Below, one piece after another: positions 12,183 to 23,600 of a DNA stretch of 64,000 nt. Position 1 is the stretch's first letter, and each line of letters begins with the position of its first letter. Made by a program: the position numbers and the translations under genes. The DNA is from Buxus sempervirens. Its lineage: Eukaryota > Streptophyta > Magnoliopsida > Buxales > Buxaceae. The stretch is taken from contig OX387183.1 in NCBI GenBank assembly GCA_947561395.2, positions 13,691,402 to 13,755,401 of the forward strand, given 5' to 3'. The notes under the pieces are model-generated. The model was not told the origin of the DNA and did not search any database. It saw nothing but the letters and a program-made list of their open reading frames with translations.

Positions 12183-15061
12183 TGTGAGACATGGAAATGT
12201 CATCTAGGATGACTTCCGATATCGTCACGTGGGGATCGATAAATGTAAGAGTCGCCACCATTCATGTTAAGGTGTGAATGGACACCAAAGGGATCATAAA
12301 AGCCAAATAGAGCCAAAGTAGCTCTAATACAAGGAAAAAATCCAGAGATCAGGTAGGGGGAATTATTTAAGAGCGGGGAAAGGTGTTAGGCACCCCCACT
12401 CATCCGTCTAAGACGATTGCCACATGCTTGCTCATGCTAAGGATTGTTTGCTAACCAAAATAGACAAAGGTTGCTTAAAAGTAAGCAAAATGTAAGTGAT
12501 TATTCCACATGAGTAGTCCAATGAGTTTAGACTCTCTTCATGGATATATCACTTTAGAACTTCATGAGTGAAGGAAAATCCAAGTAAAATTTGAAGCAAG
12601 ACCAATTCAAGGCAAATCTGGAAAAATCAGATTATGAGAACTTGAAAGCTTCGATTAACCATAACTCACTCAATTTAAATCCAAATCCAATGAAACCAAA
12701 GCCATTTGAAAACTGGTATATAGTAGAGTATACAGTAAAAAATTCAGCTCAATCCGATTTAAAACGAGAGAGAAATCCACATCTGAAATTTGCTGCTATA
12801 ACTCAGAAAAAGTGGTGAGTAGGCATTTTAAAAGTCTTATTCGTGGAGTTTGGCTCAATAAAAATCCATAAAAATTTGCTTGGAAGAAGTATGTTGTGCC
12901 ATTTTTCCAAATAAATAAGCCTCACCCCAAACTCTATCTGGATGTGGCTTGTGTGCCCTCTTGAACAGGCCTAGAAGACCACAGATTAGCTCTGGACTAT
13001 GCCAGGGAGCACCTCTGAGTCAACTGTGCACCCAAGGCACAAAACAGATCAAAAATCTACTGAAACTAGTTGGAAATGAAAATAGACTTCTCAAGGAAAA
13101 CTCAGGAATTGGAATCACTCAAAACGGATTAAAATTGAGCAAACGGTGCACCATCAAAGCGGCAAGTTCAGCAATCTGGGCTGAACTGACTTACATACTT
13201 TGAACAGATGGTGTCAAAAAATGGCTCCATAAAAGTAAACGAAATTTTTCAGATATAAACTAGACATGCTCATCTATCACATGTCTTTGGAATCACTCAA
13301 AAATTCATCCGGAGGATGAAGTTATAAGCATTCTAAGACAGGCCACAGATGCTGCCCTGTTTTGAAGTTTGTTGAAGAGAAAACCAAAACTAGCTGCATG
13401 TGTGCAAGTGGATTCGACCAAAACAACTTAAAATCATGAAAAACAACTCATGAAGTTCTAAAAGTTCATTCTAAGGCCTGGGATATCAGATTTTCCATAT
13501 TGAACATGGAAAGTCCAAGATCTAGCCTATTTGATGAAAATAGTGAAAAGTGTGTGAAGAGGTGTGGAAAATCACATTTCTAGGAGAAGGTTGGAATCCA
13601 TTGCTATTGAGAGCATGGATTTGTGCATCTTCTCCATAGGTAAATACAAAAACAGATCAGAGAAACAACCATAGGTTCAAAATAACCAATAAACATGCTA
13701 TTCATCATATGTAGATTCTAAGCCTAAAGGGTCCATTCCACCTTCCTTTTCCCAAGGCTCTCTCTTCACGTTTTACGGCTAGAGAGGATTCCCAGGTACT
13801 TTGGAAGAGGTTTGGGGCTTGCAAACAATCATACACTGGCTTTACACTACAGAAAGGTAGAAGTTGGGAGTTGAAATGTAAAGGAGAAGCAAGAAATGAA
13901 ATGGAGCTTTACCTTTAGTAGCTTGGGCCTTGAGGCAGCAATCCAGTAGGGTTTTCCTTCTTCTTGTAGAGCTTCTATGCTTCAAATTGCCAGCCATTTG
14001 CAAGAGGAGGACCCCTCTATTTATAGGCCAAGCCAAGGGTAGAAGAGTCCCAAGGGTAGGCCTAAAAAGCCTTCTAGATTATTCCAATTCTCCTCAAAGG
14101 CTTGAATTGGTGTAATACTAGAAGTTTCGGAAGGTGAAATAGGGAGTTCAAGTCCCTGAGAGAGGGGTAATATGCGTAAATAAGGCTCAGAAATTGAGCA
14201 ATTTCGCAAATCCCCGAAACAGCCAAAACCGTATACTCAGTGCGGTTTCAACAGAACCGTCACTCTAATACGGTTTCCATGCAAATTCAACCAAACCGCA
14301 CATACAGGGCGGTTCAATTCAGTTACGCTTGTCATGATTGCTGTCGACGTGTCTCAACGGCCGAAGCTTTCGGAAGCCACGTGGCAGCTCACGCAACAAG
14401 CATGAATATCAACCGTGCTGTGTGTGCGGTTGCAACCGTACATACAAGGCGGTTCAGACCAAATTAACCAAAACCGCACATGCAGTACGGTTAGCACAAT
14501 TTTGGTTGGTTTTGAGCCTTAATTGCACAGGCCAGACTTATTTACATGTAATATCGTTTAAGTAAATGTCCTCGTATTTTTTAATCTCCATTTACTTAAG
14601 ATATTACATGTAAATAAGCAAACACCCCCCCCCCCCCCCATTTGAATCCATTAAAAATATTTCCAGACCCAAATTCCAAGTGAATAAAAAGTCAACTTTC
14701 CAGTTTCAGGCTAAATTCCGGTTTTTCAGGTCTGGTAAAAAGATTCAACATGTTGATACAAAGGTATTTGTCAAGATTTAAAATCTCAAAAAATTCATTT
14801 ATGCAATAACATTGCTAAAAACCTAATTACCGGGAAAAATTATCTTCAAATCTTGCTTTAAAAAATATTTCATTTTCTGGGGTCAAAAGTCAACAAAATT
14901 CAACTCAAAAAAGTTTGACTTTGCATAAAAGATTGAATTCGGGCCTTTTCCTTTGCGGCTTTGGATTCAAATGGGTTAAGGATCTCAAACCCAATGCTAA
15001 GAATTGAAAATTCAATAAAATATTTCTCTCCTTCAAGATTTATCAAAAATCGTGCAATTTT
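12183..15061 (-). repeat. Ogre-1 LTR copy in inverted orientation
   Basis: Reverse-complement match to almost the whole 3' LTR (39831-42717). It starts TGTGAGACATGG, the complement of the LTR end CCATGTCTCACA, and runs to within about 12 bases of the LTR start; the TGTAGACACCCC terminus is missing. A TATA box is visible as TATTTATA at 14018-14025. It contains six 21-bp AACCG-N11-CGGTT dyads between 14227 and 14492, an 83-bp palindrome (14537-14619) and a run of 15 C (14625-14639). By eye it is closer to the 3' LTR than the adjacent direct LTR is. Confidence 0.9.
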
Positions 15062-15064
15062 TGG

Positions 15065-17153
15065 AAACCGCACATATAGGACGGTTCTGTGGAGACCGTA
15101 CTGTGTATGCGGTTTTGGCTGTTTCGGGGATTTGCGAAATGGCTCGATTTCTGAGCCTTATTTACGCATATTACCTTTCTCGCAGGGACTTGAATTCCCT
15201 ATTTCATCCTCCGAAACTTGCTGAATTACTCCAATTCAAGCCTTGGAGGAGAATTGGAATAATCTAGAAGGCTTTTTTGGCCTACCCTTGGGACTCTTCT
15301 ACCCTTGGCTTGGCCTATAAATAGAGGGTCCTCCTTTTGCAAATGGCTGACAATTTGAGGCTTAGAAGCTCTGCAAGAAGAAGGAGAAGCTCTGCTGGAT
15401 TGTCTACTCAAGTGTTTAAGCTACCAAGGTAAAGCTCTTTACATTTCTAGCACTCTTTTTACATTCCAACTCTCTCATCTTCTACCTTTCTGTAGTGTAA
15501 GGCCCCTTTTGTGCATCTTTGCAACCCCAAACCTCTTCCAAAGTACCTGGGAATTCTCTCTAGCCGTAAAACGTGAAGAGAGAGCCTTGGGAAAAAGAAG
15601 TAGGAATGGATCCTCTAGGCCTAGAACCTACAAGTGATGAAGAGCATGCTATGTGGTTATTTTAAACCAATGGATGTTTATTTTCTGATGTTTTGCACTT
15701 GCTCATGGAGAAATATGTGAATCCTTGCTCTCAGTAGCAAAAGATTCCATCCTTCTCCTAGGAAGTGGATTTTCACATATTCACATACCTCTCACCATTT
15801 TTTTATCAAAGAAGCTAGATCTTGGATTTCCATGTTCAATACGGGAAATCTGAATCCATTGGCTTCAAAATGAATCTTAGAACTTCATGAGTTGGTTTTT
15901 GTTGATTTTTAAGAGTTTTGGTCGAATTCACTTGCACACATGCAATGATTTTGGCTTTTCTATGCAAAATCTTCAAAACAGGGCAGCACCTGTACCATGT
16001 CTTAGAATGCTCATAACTTCATCCTCTGGATGAATTTTTGAGTGATTCCAAAGACATGTGATAGATGGATATGCCTATTTTATATCTAGAAAATTTCGTC
16101 CATTTTTATATAGCCAATTTTTGACACCATTTGTTCAAAGTTTATAAGTCAGTTCAGCCCAGATTGCTGAACTTGCCGCTTTGATGGTGCACCGTTGCTC
16201 AATTTTAATCCGTTTTGAGTGATTCCAATTCCTGAGTTTTCCTTGAGAAGTCTATTTTCATTTCCAATTGGTTTCAGCAGATTTTGATCTGTTTTGTGCC
16301 TTGGGTGCTCAGTTGACTCAGAGGTGCTCGCTGGAATAGTCCAGAGCTAATCTGTGGTCTTCTAGGCCTGTTCAAGAGAGCACACAAGCCACATCCAGAT
16401 AGAGTCTGGTGTGAGGCTTATCTCTTTGGAAAGATGGCACCACATACTTCCTCCCTACCAATTTTCATGGATTTTTATTAAGCCAAACTCCACGAATAGG
16501 ATTTTGAAAAGGCCTACTTGACACTTTTTCTGAGTTATAAACAGCAAATTTCAGATGTGGATTTCTCTCTTATTTTGAATTGGATTGAGCTGAAATTGTT
16601 ACTGTACACTCTACTATATACCAGTTTTCAAATGGCTTTGGTTTCATTGGATTTGGATTTAAATTGAGTGAGTTATGTTTAATCGAAGCTTCCAAGCTCT
16701 TTTGATCTAATTTCTCCAGATTTGCCTTAGCTTGATTTTCTTTATTTTTTACTTTGATTTCCATTCGCTCATGAAGTTTTAGAAGTGATGAATCCACGAA
16801 GAGAGTCTAAGCTCATTAGACTTCTCATGTGGAATGGTTACACACATTGTGCTTGTTTTAAGCACCTCTTTGTTCATTTTATTAGCAAACAATTTCTAGC
16901 CTAAGCAAGCATGTGGAAACCGTCTTAGACGGATGAGTGGGGGTGCCTAACACCTTCCCCTGCTCATAAATAATTCCCCTTACCCAATCTCTGGATTTTT
17001 CCTTATCTTAGAGCCATTTTAGCTCTATTTGGTTTCTATGAACCCTTTGGTGTCCATTCACACCTTAAAATGGATGGTGGCGACTCTTTACATTTATCGA
17101 TCCCCGCATGACGATATCGGAGGTCATCCTAGATGACATTTCCATGTCTCACA
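15065..17153 (+). repeat. Ogre-1 5' LTR, direct orientation, truncated at its 5' side
   Basis: It matches the 3' LTR from position 40622 to its end and lacks the first about 790 bp. The start coincides with a 21-bp dyad (15066-15086); a second dyad lies at 15094-15114. A TATA box (TATAAATA) is at 15316-15323 in the context TTGGCCTATAAATAG. It ends in TCTCACA, two bases before the primer-binding site. It differs from the 3' LTR at many sites and by small indels. Confidence 0.88.
15316..15323 (+). promoter_or_regulatory. TATA box in Ogre-1 5' LTR
   Basis: TATAAATA in the context TTGGCCTATAAATAG. The same box is at 40873-40880 in the 3' LTR and, in reverse, at 14018-14025 in the inverted LTR. 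Position and conservation indicate the core promoter at the U3/R border. Confidence 0.65.
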
Positions 17154-17155
17154 AC

Positions 17156-17173
17156 TGGCGACTCTGCTCGGGA
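17156..17173 (+). promoter_or_regulatory. Ogre-1 primer-binding site (tRNA-Arg type)
   Basis: TGGCGACTCTGCTCGGGA begins two bases after the LTR terminus TCTCACA. It is nearly identical to the site at 60940 in the second Tat/Ogre-like element, which reads TGGCGACTCTGCTGGGGA. tRNA-Arg priming is typical of the Tat/Ogre group of Gypsy elements. Confidence 0.85.
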
Positions 17174-18869
17174 GTCTAGTGGAATTGAGCCATGTTTTGA
17201 TTGATTGAGCATGATTGATTGATTTCCATGAATTGTTTACTGTTTTGCCATTTGTGATAAACATGTTTGATCTGAGTGTTTTTTTTTAGAATACCTGAGA
17301 CCTTAGACAATAGGCCATGTGATGTGTGTTTGCTTCGATTATATTCAAATTCATGTTAGGAGACATAGTTAGTCATACCATGTTAGGCTATCATGTGTAT
17401 ATGATGAGCATATTTTGACTAAGATTTTAATGTCATTAAGCATGTGATCAGGATTTTAAAGAAATGTTTTGGAATATGTCAAAAGCATGCTCACCATGAT
17501 TGAATGCTCTTTTGGGTAAAATGATAACATGCTTCCATGCTTACATTATTTGTGTGAATGCATGTGTAGATTGTGCATGCTAGGTTTTTCTTTTTCCTTG
17601 ATATGCTTGTGATTACTTATCAAATTTGATCTTTATATCATGCCTTGGTGAATGTGTATGGCTTGCATGGCTACGAAAAAGAGTGGCAAGGGTGGGACGT
17701 TGTGTTGAATGTGACCCACTTTTTCAAATGCACTTGAGCACTTTTTTATTTTTTACACAGCCTACCTATCACCTATAGGAAGTTGAACAAGAATGTGTGT
17801 AGCTTGGCGCACCGAGGTCGTTACTTCAGAAAGCGAAAGTGAAAACATTCACCTTAGAAGCTTTGAGCCAATGATGTGATGACATGGTGGATCTAGAATT
17901 CTGGTCATACACTAGGCTTGAGCTCTAAGTTGCCAAGAAGCCAAAACCCAAAACCCCTACGCGAAGGTGGAAAAGCACCCTTTTGGCCAAAATAAACCAA
18001 TTGCGATGGGGAAAGGGTTTGTAATGAGGGAAGGCCGTCTTGCATGGCTCAGGTGGTCCAAGGTATGATATGGACACCATTTTGAAGGTAAACATGAGGT
18101 AACAAGGTACTTTCAGCTTATTCTTTATGGTAACCTCTATACTTTGTAAGTATCAAGCTCATGGTGTCCATTTGTTCGGGATTTTATTTTCCCAGAAAAT
18201 TGCTGTTAGCCTAGGATTGGTGTAGCCCTTAGAGAGAGTTTTCACTCTTCTTAGGTGTCATTCTACCCAAATGCCCATAGGAGGCACCCAAAAGTCCCAA
18301 ATTCCATGCATTAGGTGTCCATTTTTAGGAGGGAGCCTAGGCCCTCCTTTGTACGAATATGGCTAATCCTCTTTCTTGCAGGAAATTTGTGTGTGAAGGC
18401 CACCCAGGAGCTGCTGGTGCAAAGGGTCTTTTCTTTTTCTTTTGGTTTAGAAATTCTCATTCTCAAGCCCAAGGAGGCTAAATTGTAATTTTATTTTGAT
18501 TCATGCCCTTGAAGGCCAATTTGTATTGTAACATATTTCCTTTATTGTAAGGGATCTTTTGTGCATATTTGTGGCCCCCCCATGCAATCTCATAAAATTC
18601 ATGGTGTAAGTGGGTTTTTAGTACCATTTGATGTGTCAAATGCCCAATTTGGGGTGGTCCGAAAGCCACCCAGTGGTGAACAGTGTGTTTGGGCAAGTAA
18701 CCAAGCTAATAAAACCAATTGGAAAAGGAAACAAATCGAAAATCTGTTTTTTGGCTTAAAACCATCCTGAGTATGTGGTTGCCTGCATTTTCGCTACAAC
18801 CGCATGTATCATGCGGTTTGAGGAAAACCGTTCTGAGTGCGCGGTTTTAAGCCGAAATCCTATTCTAGC
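17174..18869 (+). other. Ogre-1 leader, first part
   Basis: Non-coding on inspection: no long frame and no Ogre-type ORF1. The last 75 bases contain two more 21-bp dyads (18798-18818 and 18826-18846), identical in design to those of the LTRs. The Sirevirus inserted 28 bp after the second dyad. Confidence 0.7.
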
Positions 18870-18874
18870 CTTGC
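18870..18874. repeat. Left TSD (CTTGC) of the Sirevirus
   Basis: CTTGC directly precedes the 5' LTR start (TGTAAGTGTG) and is repeated at 32565-32569 directly after the 3' LTR end (CTCATTCA). A perfect 5-bp duplication fixes both borders. Confidence 0.95.
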
Positions 18875-20056
18875 TGTAAGTGTGAAAACTCACACTCCTT
18901 TTATGGCAAATGTTTGACAAATTATGTCTTCTAATAAATCTTCAAGATGTGCAGATTAAATAATGAAAATTCAGTGAATTTAGTAAAGAAGAAGAAGACG
19001 ATGCTGCCACACAGCTACCACGCCGCTGGTAGCTCAAGGAAATGAAAGATTTTCTAAATAGAGCATTTTCTTGTAAAGGCACTTGCAAAGATCAACGCCG
19101 CTGCCACTCCACTGGCAGCGCATAAGTGAATCAGTGCTTTGAAAATAAGGCACGTGCACTAGCGTCGTAAGGCGACGCCGACACGCCGCTGGTAGCGCAG
19201 AGCGTGATTGAAGATTATATGATCAGCTGTGCACATGCCGCGTTCTCTCCCGCTAGCAGCTCGCTGGCAGCGCGCCCTTAACTCAACCTGTTCTGAGCGG
19301 GACTTGAGTTCGCTTCCAGCCGTCTACCCCGATCGCACCACGACGCCACCAGCGCTCGACGCGATCTGAATTTTCTCCTTTAAATAGACGTGCTGTAATT
19401 TTTAGAATGGACTTTTTCTTTGGATAAATTTAATTTCGGATCTTGAGGTGTTTGAGATTCGATCAAATCTTCTTTAGAGAGTCAACGATCGAGTGAGGGG
19501 GAGATCTGAGATAGATCGCCTGGAATTGAAGGTAGAGGATTCTTCTTCAATTCGGAACTTCATCTGATCGTGTGATCGCCTGGACTGGTGATCGGCTTTG
19601 ATTGATGCGTAGGTGGATTCCTACTGCATTAGATTGTCTCAGTGGATTCTGAGGTGATTGTTGCGATCTGGATTGATCGTGTTCTGCAGCCTGTGGATTC
19701 AAGCTGTGTTGCAGTTCGTGGATTCGAACTGTGGATCACTGGTGAGTGATTGGTTGCGATCTGGATTGATCGTGTTCTGCAGCTTGTGGATTCAAGCTGT
19801 GTTGCAGTTCGTGGATTCGAACTGTGGATTGCTGTTGAGTGAGTTCAATTGTAAAGGTTAAGTATGTGCTCCTTTGTAATTGTCTTTTCATTCAATAGTG
19901 GAATTTCGAAGGGTTAGTCGCCTCATATAGACTCGAGGTTTTTCCTGGATCTGGATTCAGGTTTCCTCGTATAATTCTCTGTGTGTATGTTTCCGCATTG
20001 TTAAATTCTGAATTGTTGTAGATCGTGGACCTATAGAGTAGTCCTCTACTCATTCA
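18875..20056 (+). repeat. Sirevirus 5' LTR
   Basis: It runs TGTAAGTGTG...CTCATTCA. U3 holds GC-rich palindromes of exactly 22 bp: AGCTACCA-N6-TGGTAGCT at 19013-19034, CGCTGCCA-N6-TGGCAGCG at 19099-19120, and an imperfect one at 19251-19272. A weak TATA-like TTTAAATAG is near 19379. The 3' half holds a tandem duplication of about 91 bp (units from about 19653 and 19744) that includes palindromic GTTCGTGGATTCGAAC wording. Confidence 0.92.
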
Positions 20057-20058
20057 AT

Positions 20059-20070
20059 TGGTATCGGAGC
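20059..20070 (+). promoter_or_regulatory. Sirevirus primer-binding site (tRNA-iMet type)
   Basis: TGGTATCGGAGC lies two bases after the LTR end. The consensus for plant Copia elements is TGGTATCAGAGC, complementary to the initiator Met tRNA 3' end. One base differs from that consensus. Confidence 0.85.
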
Positions 20071-20116
20071 CTATTTACTTTGAATTGCTATACAAAGTGT
20101 GATCTAGATCTATAGC

Positions 20117-20623
20117 ATGGATTTTGGAAAAGAAAGAGGATCTGCGTCTAGACCTCCATTATTTGAAGGTAACAATTATTCTTACTGGAAAGCAAGAATG
20201 AGAGCTTACCTGAAATCTATCGATGAGCGTGTCTGGCTCTCGGTTTGTAATGGTTATCATCCTCCTGAGATCACAACAGAAGGAGGTGTTGTGATCCCTA
20301 AACCTCATGATCAGTGGACTAAAACTGAATCTGATCAATGTGGATGGAACAACAAGGCAATGAATGCCTTATTTTGTGCTGTTAGTGTTGAGGAATTCAG
20401 GAGAATTTCCTCATGTGAAGTCGCTAAGGAAGCTTGGGACATTCTTGAGGTCACTCATGAAGGAACCTCAGCTGTCAAGCTGTCCAAACTTCAAAGACTG
20501 ACAACATCTTTTGAAACTCTATACATGAAAGATGATGAGTATTTTGATGAATTTTATGCCAGACTGTCTGATATTGTTAATTCGAGTTTTAATTTTATGC
20601 CAGACTACATGAAAGGTTGTTAG
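20117..20623 (+). CDS. Sirevirus gag, N-terminal part (168 aa before a frameshift)
   Basis: Start of the nucleocapsid-type structural protein. The first ATG after the primer site opens with [20 protein letters not shown], and [11 protein letters not shown] follows, the DUF4219-type start common to Copia gags. A UBN2-type region follows ([20 protein letters not shown], then [14 protein letters not shown]). The frame stops at a TAG (20621-20623). The downstream coding region continues in another frame, which opens just after a TGA at 20610-20612, so one small indel near 20590-20613 separates the two. The same product should run into the 20631 frame. I regard this as damage rather than programmed shifting because no slippery heptamer is obvious at the join. 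Confidence 0.8.
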   Translation: MDFGKERGSASRPPLFEGNNYSYWKARMRAYLKSIDERVWLSVCNGYHPPEITTEGGVVIPKPHDQWTKTESDQCGWNNKAMNALFCAVSVEEFRRISSCEVAKEAWDILEVTHEGTSAVKLSKLQRLTTSFETLYMKDDEYFDEFYARLSDIVNSSFNFMPDYMKGC

Positions 20624-20630
20624 AAAAATT

Positions 20631-23600
20631 TTGAGATCTTTGCCTGAAAAATTCAGACCTAAAGTTACTGCCATACAAGAGGCAAAAGATGTAGATACCA
20701 TGAGAATTGAAGATCTTGTAGGATCTTTACAGACTTATGAGCTAGATCTGAATATTCCTAAAAGGAGTAAAGGAATAGCTCTAAAATCTGTGAATACTGA
20801 AGAATCAGATAATTTTGATGTAGATATGGATGAACTTGTTCTCTTAGCTAAAAAGTTCAAGAGAATGTTTAAAAAGAGACAATCCAATCCTTCATCATCC
20901 ATGGACAGATCTAATAGGAGATCTGATAAGAAAATTTCTGATCCAAGAAAGGAGAAGAAATTTTCTCAGAATGATGAAGTTCAATGTTACAAATGTAGAG
21001 GATTTGGACATGTTGCCTCTGATTGTCCCTCAAAGGATAAAAAGAAAAAGACGAATTATCAGGTTACTTGGGATGACAGTAATACTAATAATTCTTCACA
21101 ATCTGATGAGGATATTTCTCCTAATTTTACTGCTTTCAATTCTTTTTACTCATCTTCCTCTGGTAGTTCAATCTCTGGAATTGCAGGAGATAATAAAGAG
21201 ACTTTATCAGATGATGAAGAAGAACTACAAGAAGCCTACAATCAGCTCTATAAGGAATTCAATAGAGCTCAGAAGAAAGTCAAGAAACTGAGTAAAAAAT
21301 TGAAGGAATCAGAAATAGAGAAAAATAAAGCTCTTGCAGAAATAGATTCCATAAACAAGAAGTTACTTGAAAGACATGCCAAAGAAAATTCTCTGGTAAC
21401 TTCTTTAACTGAAAAAACTGAAAAATTAAAAGAAAAGGAAGCTCAGATTTCTGCACTTCAAGGTAAAGTGATTGAACTTGAGAAAGTTTCAAATTCAATT
21501 AAATCTAATGCTTCAAATTCTTCTGCAGGAAATCATCAAATTGATGAGGAATCAACTTCAAAGGAAGTTCCTGAAAGCTCAAATTCTGCTGAAAAGAGAA
21601 TGAGTGTAAGTAATCAAAATAAGGAATCTTCACAGAAAAATTATGCTGGAGAAGTAAGACCAACAGGTAAATCTTCAACATCTGAGAAATCTAAATTTGT
21701 ACAATTTAGAAATACTGTCAAATCTGGAAATGTTGATTCTTCTGAACAAAGGTTCATACCTGTATGCCATCACTGCAATAAAAGGGGTCATATAAGACCA
21801 AAGTGTTATGTTTTGCATGGTTTTCCTGAGGGATATTTTGACAATAAGAGGAAAGTAAATCAAAGTCAATCCCTGGATTTATACAACAGATTTGATTCCC
21901 TGTTAAAATTGACTGAAACATTAAATAAGGAAGTCACAAATCTGTCAAAGAAGCTTCCTTCAAAATCTCAAGTAGTTGATGAAGGCACTTCTCAGAAAAC
22001 TCCTGAAAAACAGATTTGGATTAGAAAAGATTCCTTAGTTGCTAATGTGGTTCATGTAGCTTTGAAAGCTCATGATGTCAACATGTGGTACTTGGACAGT
22101 GGTTGTCCAAGACATATGTGTGGACATAGGTCTATGTTTAGTACCTTTGAAGAATACTTTGGTGGAAGTGTTACATTTGGTGATGGAAGCACTTCCCAAG
22201 TTAAAGGTAAAGGAACTGTAAATGGTCCAAATGGTGTCTGTCTGAAAGATGTGTTATTTGTATCTGGTTTGAAGGCAAACTTGATTAGTATTAGCCAGTT
22301 ATGTGATTTCAGATTGTTTGTCAATTTTACTAGAAAAGAATGTAAAATTTTGGATAATTCTGGTAAAACTGTTCTTATAGGTGTAAGAACAAATGACAAT
22401 TGTTATGGAATCATTGGAAACAATGAAAAATCTTTAACATCTTCTGTATGTAATGAAATTGATTTGTGGCATAAAAGACTGGGTCACATTAACTATAGAG
22501 ATTTGTCAAAAATCTCTAAGTTTGAATTGGTTAGAGGAATTCCCAAGTTCGGGAACAATAAAAAGAAAGGAATGTGTGGTCCTTGCAATCAAGGAAAACA
22601 AATCAAAGCCACACACAAGAAACTCAATATTGTAGGAACCTCTAGACCATTAGAACTGATTCATATGGACTTAATGGGACCTACAAAGACTGAAAGTCTT
22701 GGAGGAAAGAGGTATATCTTTGTTGCTGTAGATGACTACAGTAGATATACTTGGGTAAATTTTTTAAGAGAAAAATCTAAATGCTTTGATTGTTTTAAAC
22801 AATTGTGCTGTCAAATTCAAGTTGAAAAGAACTTTCAAATAGGGAGAATAGTTAGAATAAGATCTGATCATGGTACAGAATTTGAAAATCAGATGTTTTC
22901 AAAATTCTGTGAAGACCAGGGAATTAAACATGAATTTTCTGCTCCTAAGACTCCACAGCAAAATGGAGTTGTGGAAAGGAAAAACAGAGTTTTGCAGGAA
23001 ATGGCTAGAACCATGATGATAGCCAAGAAAGTATTAACAAAATTTTGGGCTGAAGCTATAAATACTGCCTGTTATATAAGTAACAGAGTATATGTCAAAT
23101 CTGGGTGGAAACAAACTCCTTATGAAATTTGGAAAGGAAAACAGCAAAACTTGAAATATTTTAGAGTCTTTGGAAGTAAATGCTATATTCTAAGGGACAG
23201 AGAAAATTTAGGAAAATTTGATTCTAGAAGTGATGAAGGAATCTTTCTAGCATATTCTTCTTCTAGTAGAGCATACAGAGTTTTTAACTTGAAAAAATCT
23301 GTTGTAATGGAATCTATTAATGTGTTAATAGATGATGAAGGAACTGACTGTGAACTTTTGCAGGTTGTAGATGAAGAGGATGAAGTCAGAGATGCTTTCT
23401 CAAGCAATGAAATTGTTCCTCTGTCAAAAACTCTCAAAGATCACCCAACTGAGCAAATTGTTGGAAATATTTCAGATGGTGTAAGAACAAGACATCAAGT
23501 ACATAATGAGGTAAGATTTTCTTCTTATCTATCTCAATTTGAGCCAAAATCTTACAAAGATGCCTTGTTGGATGAATCCTGGTTAAATGCTATGCATGAA

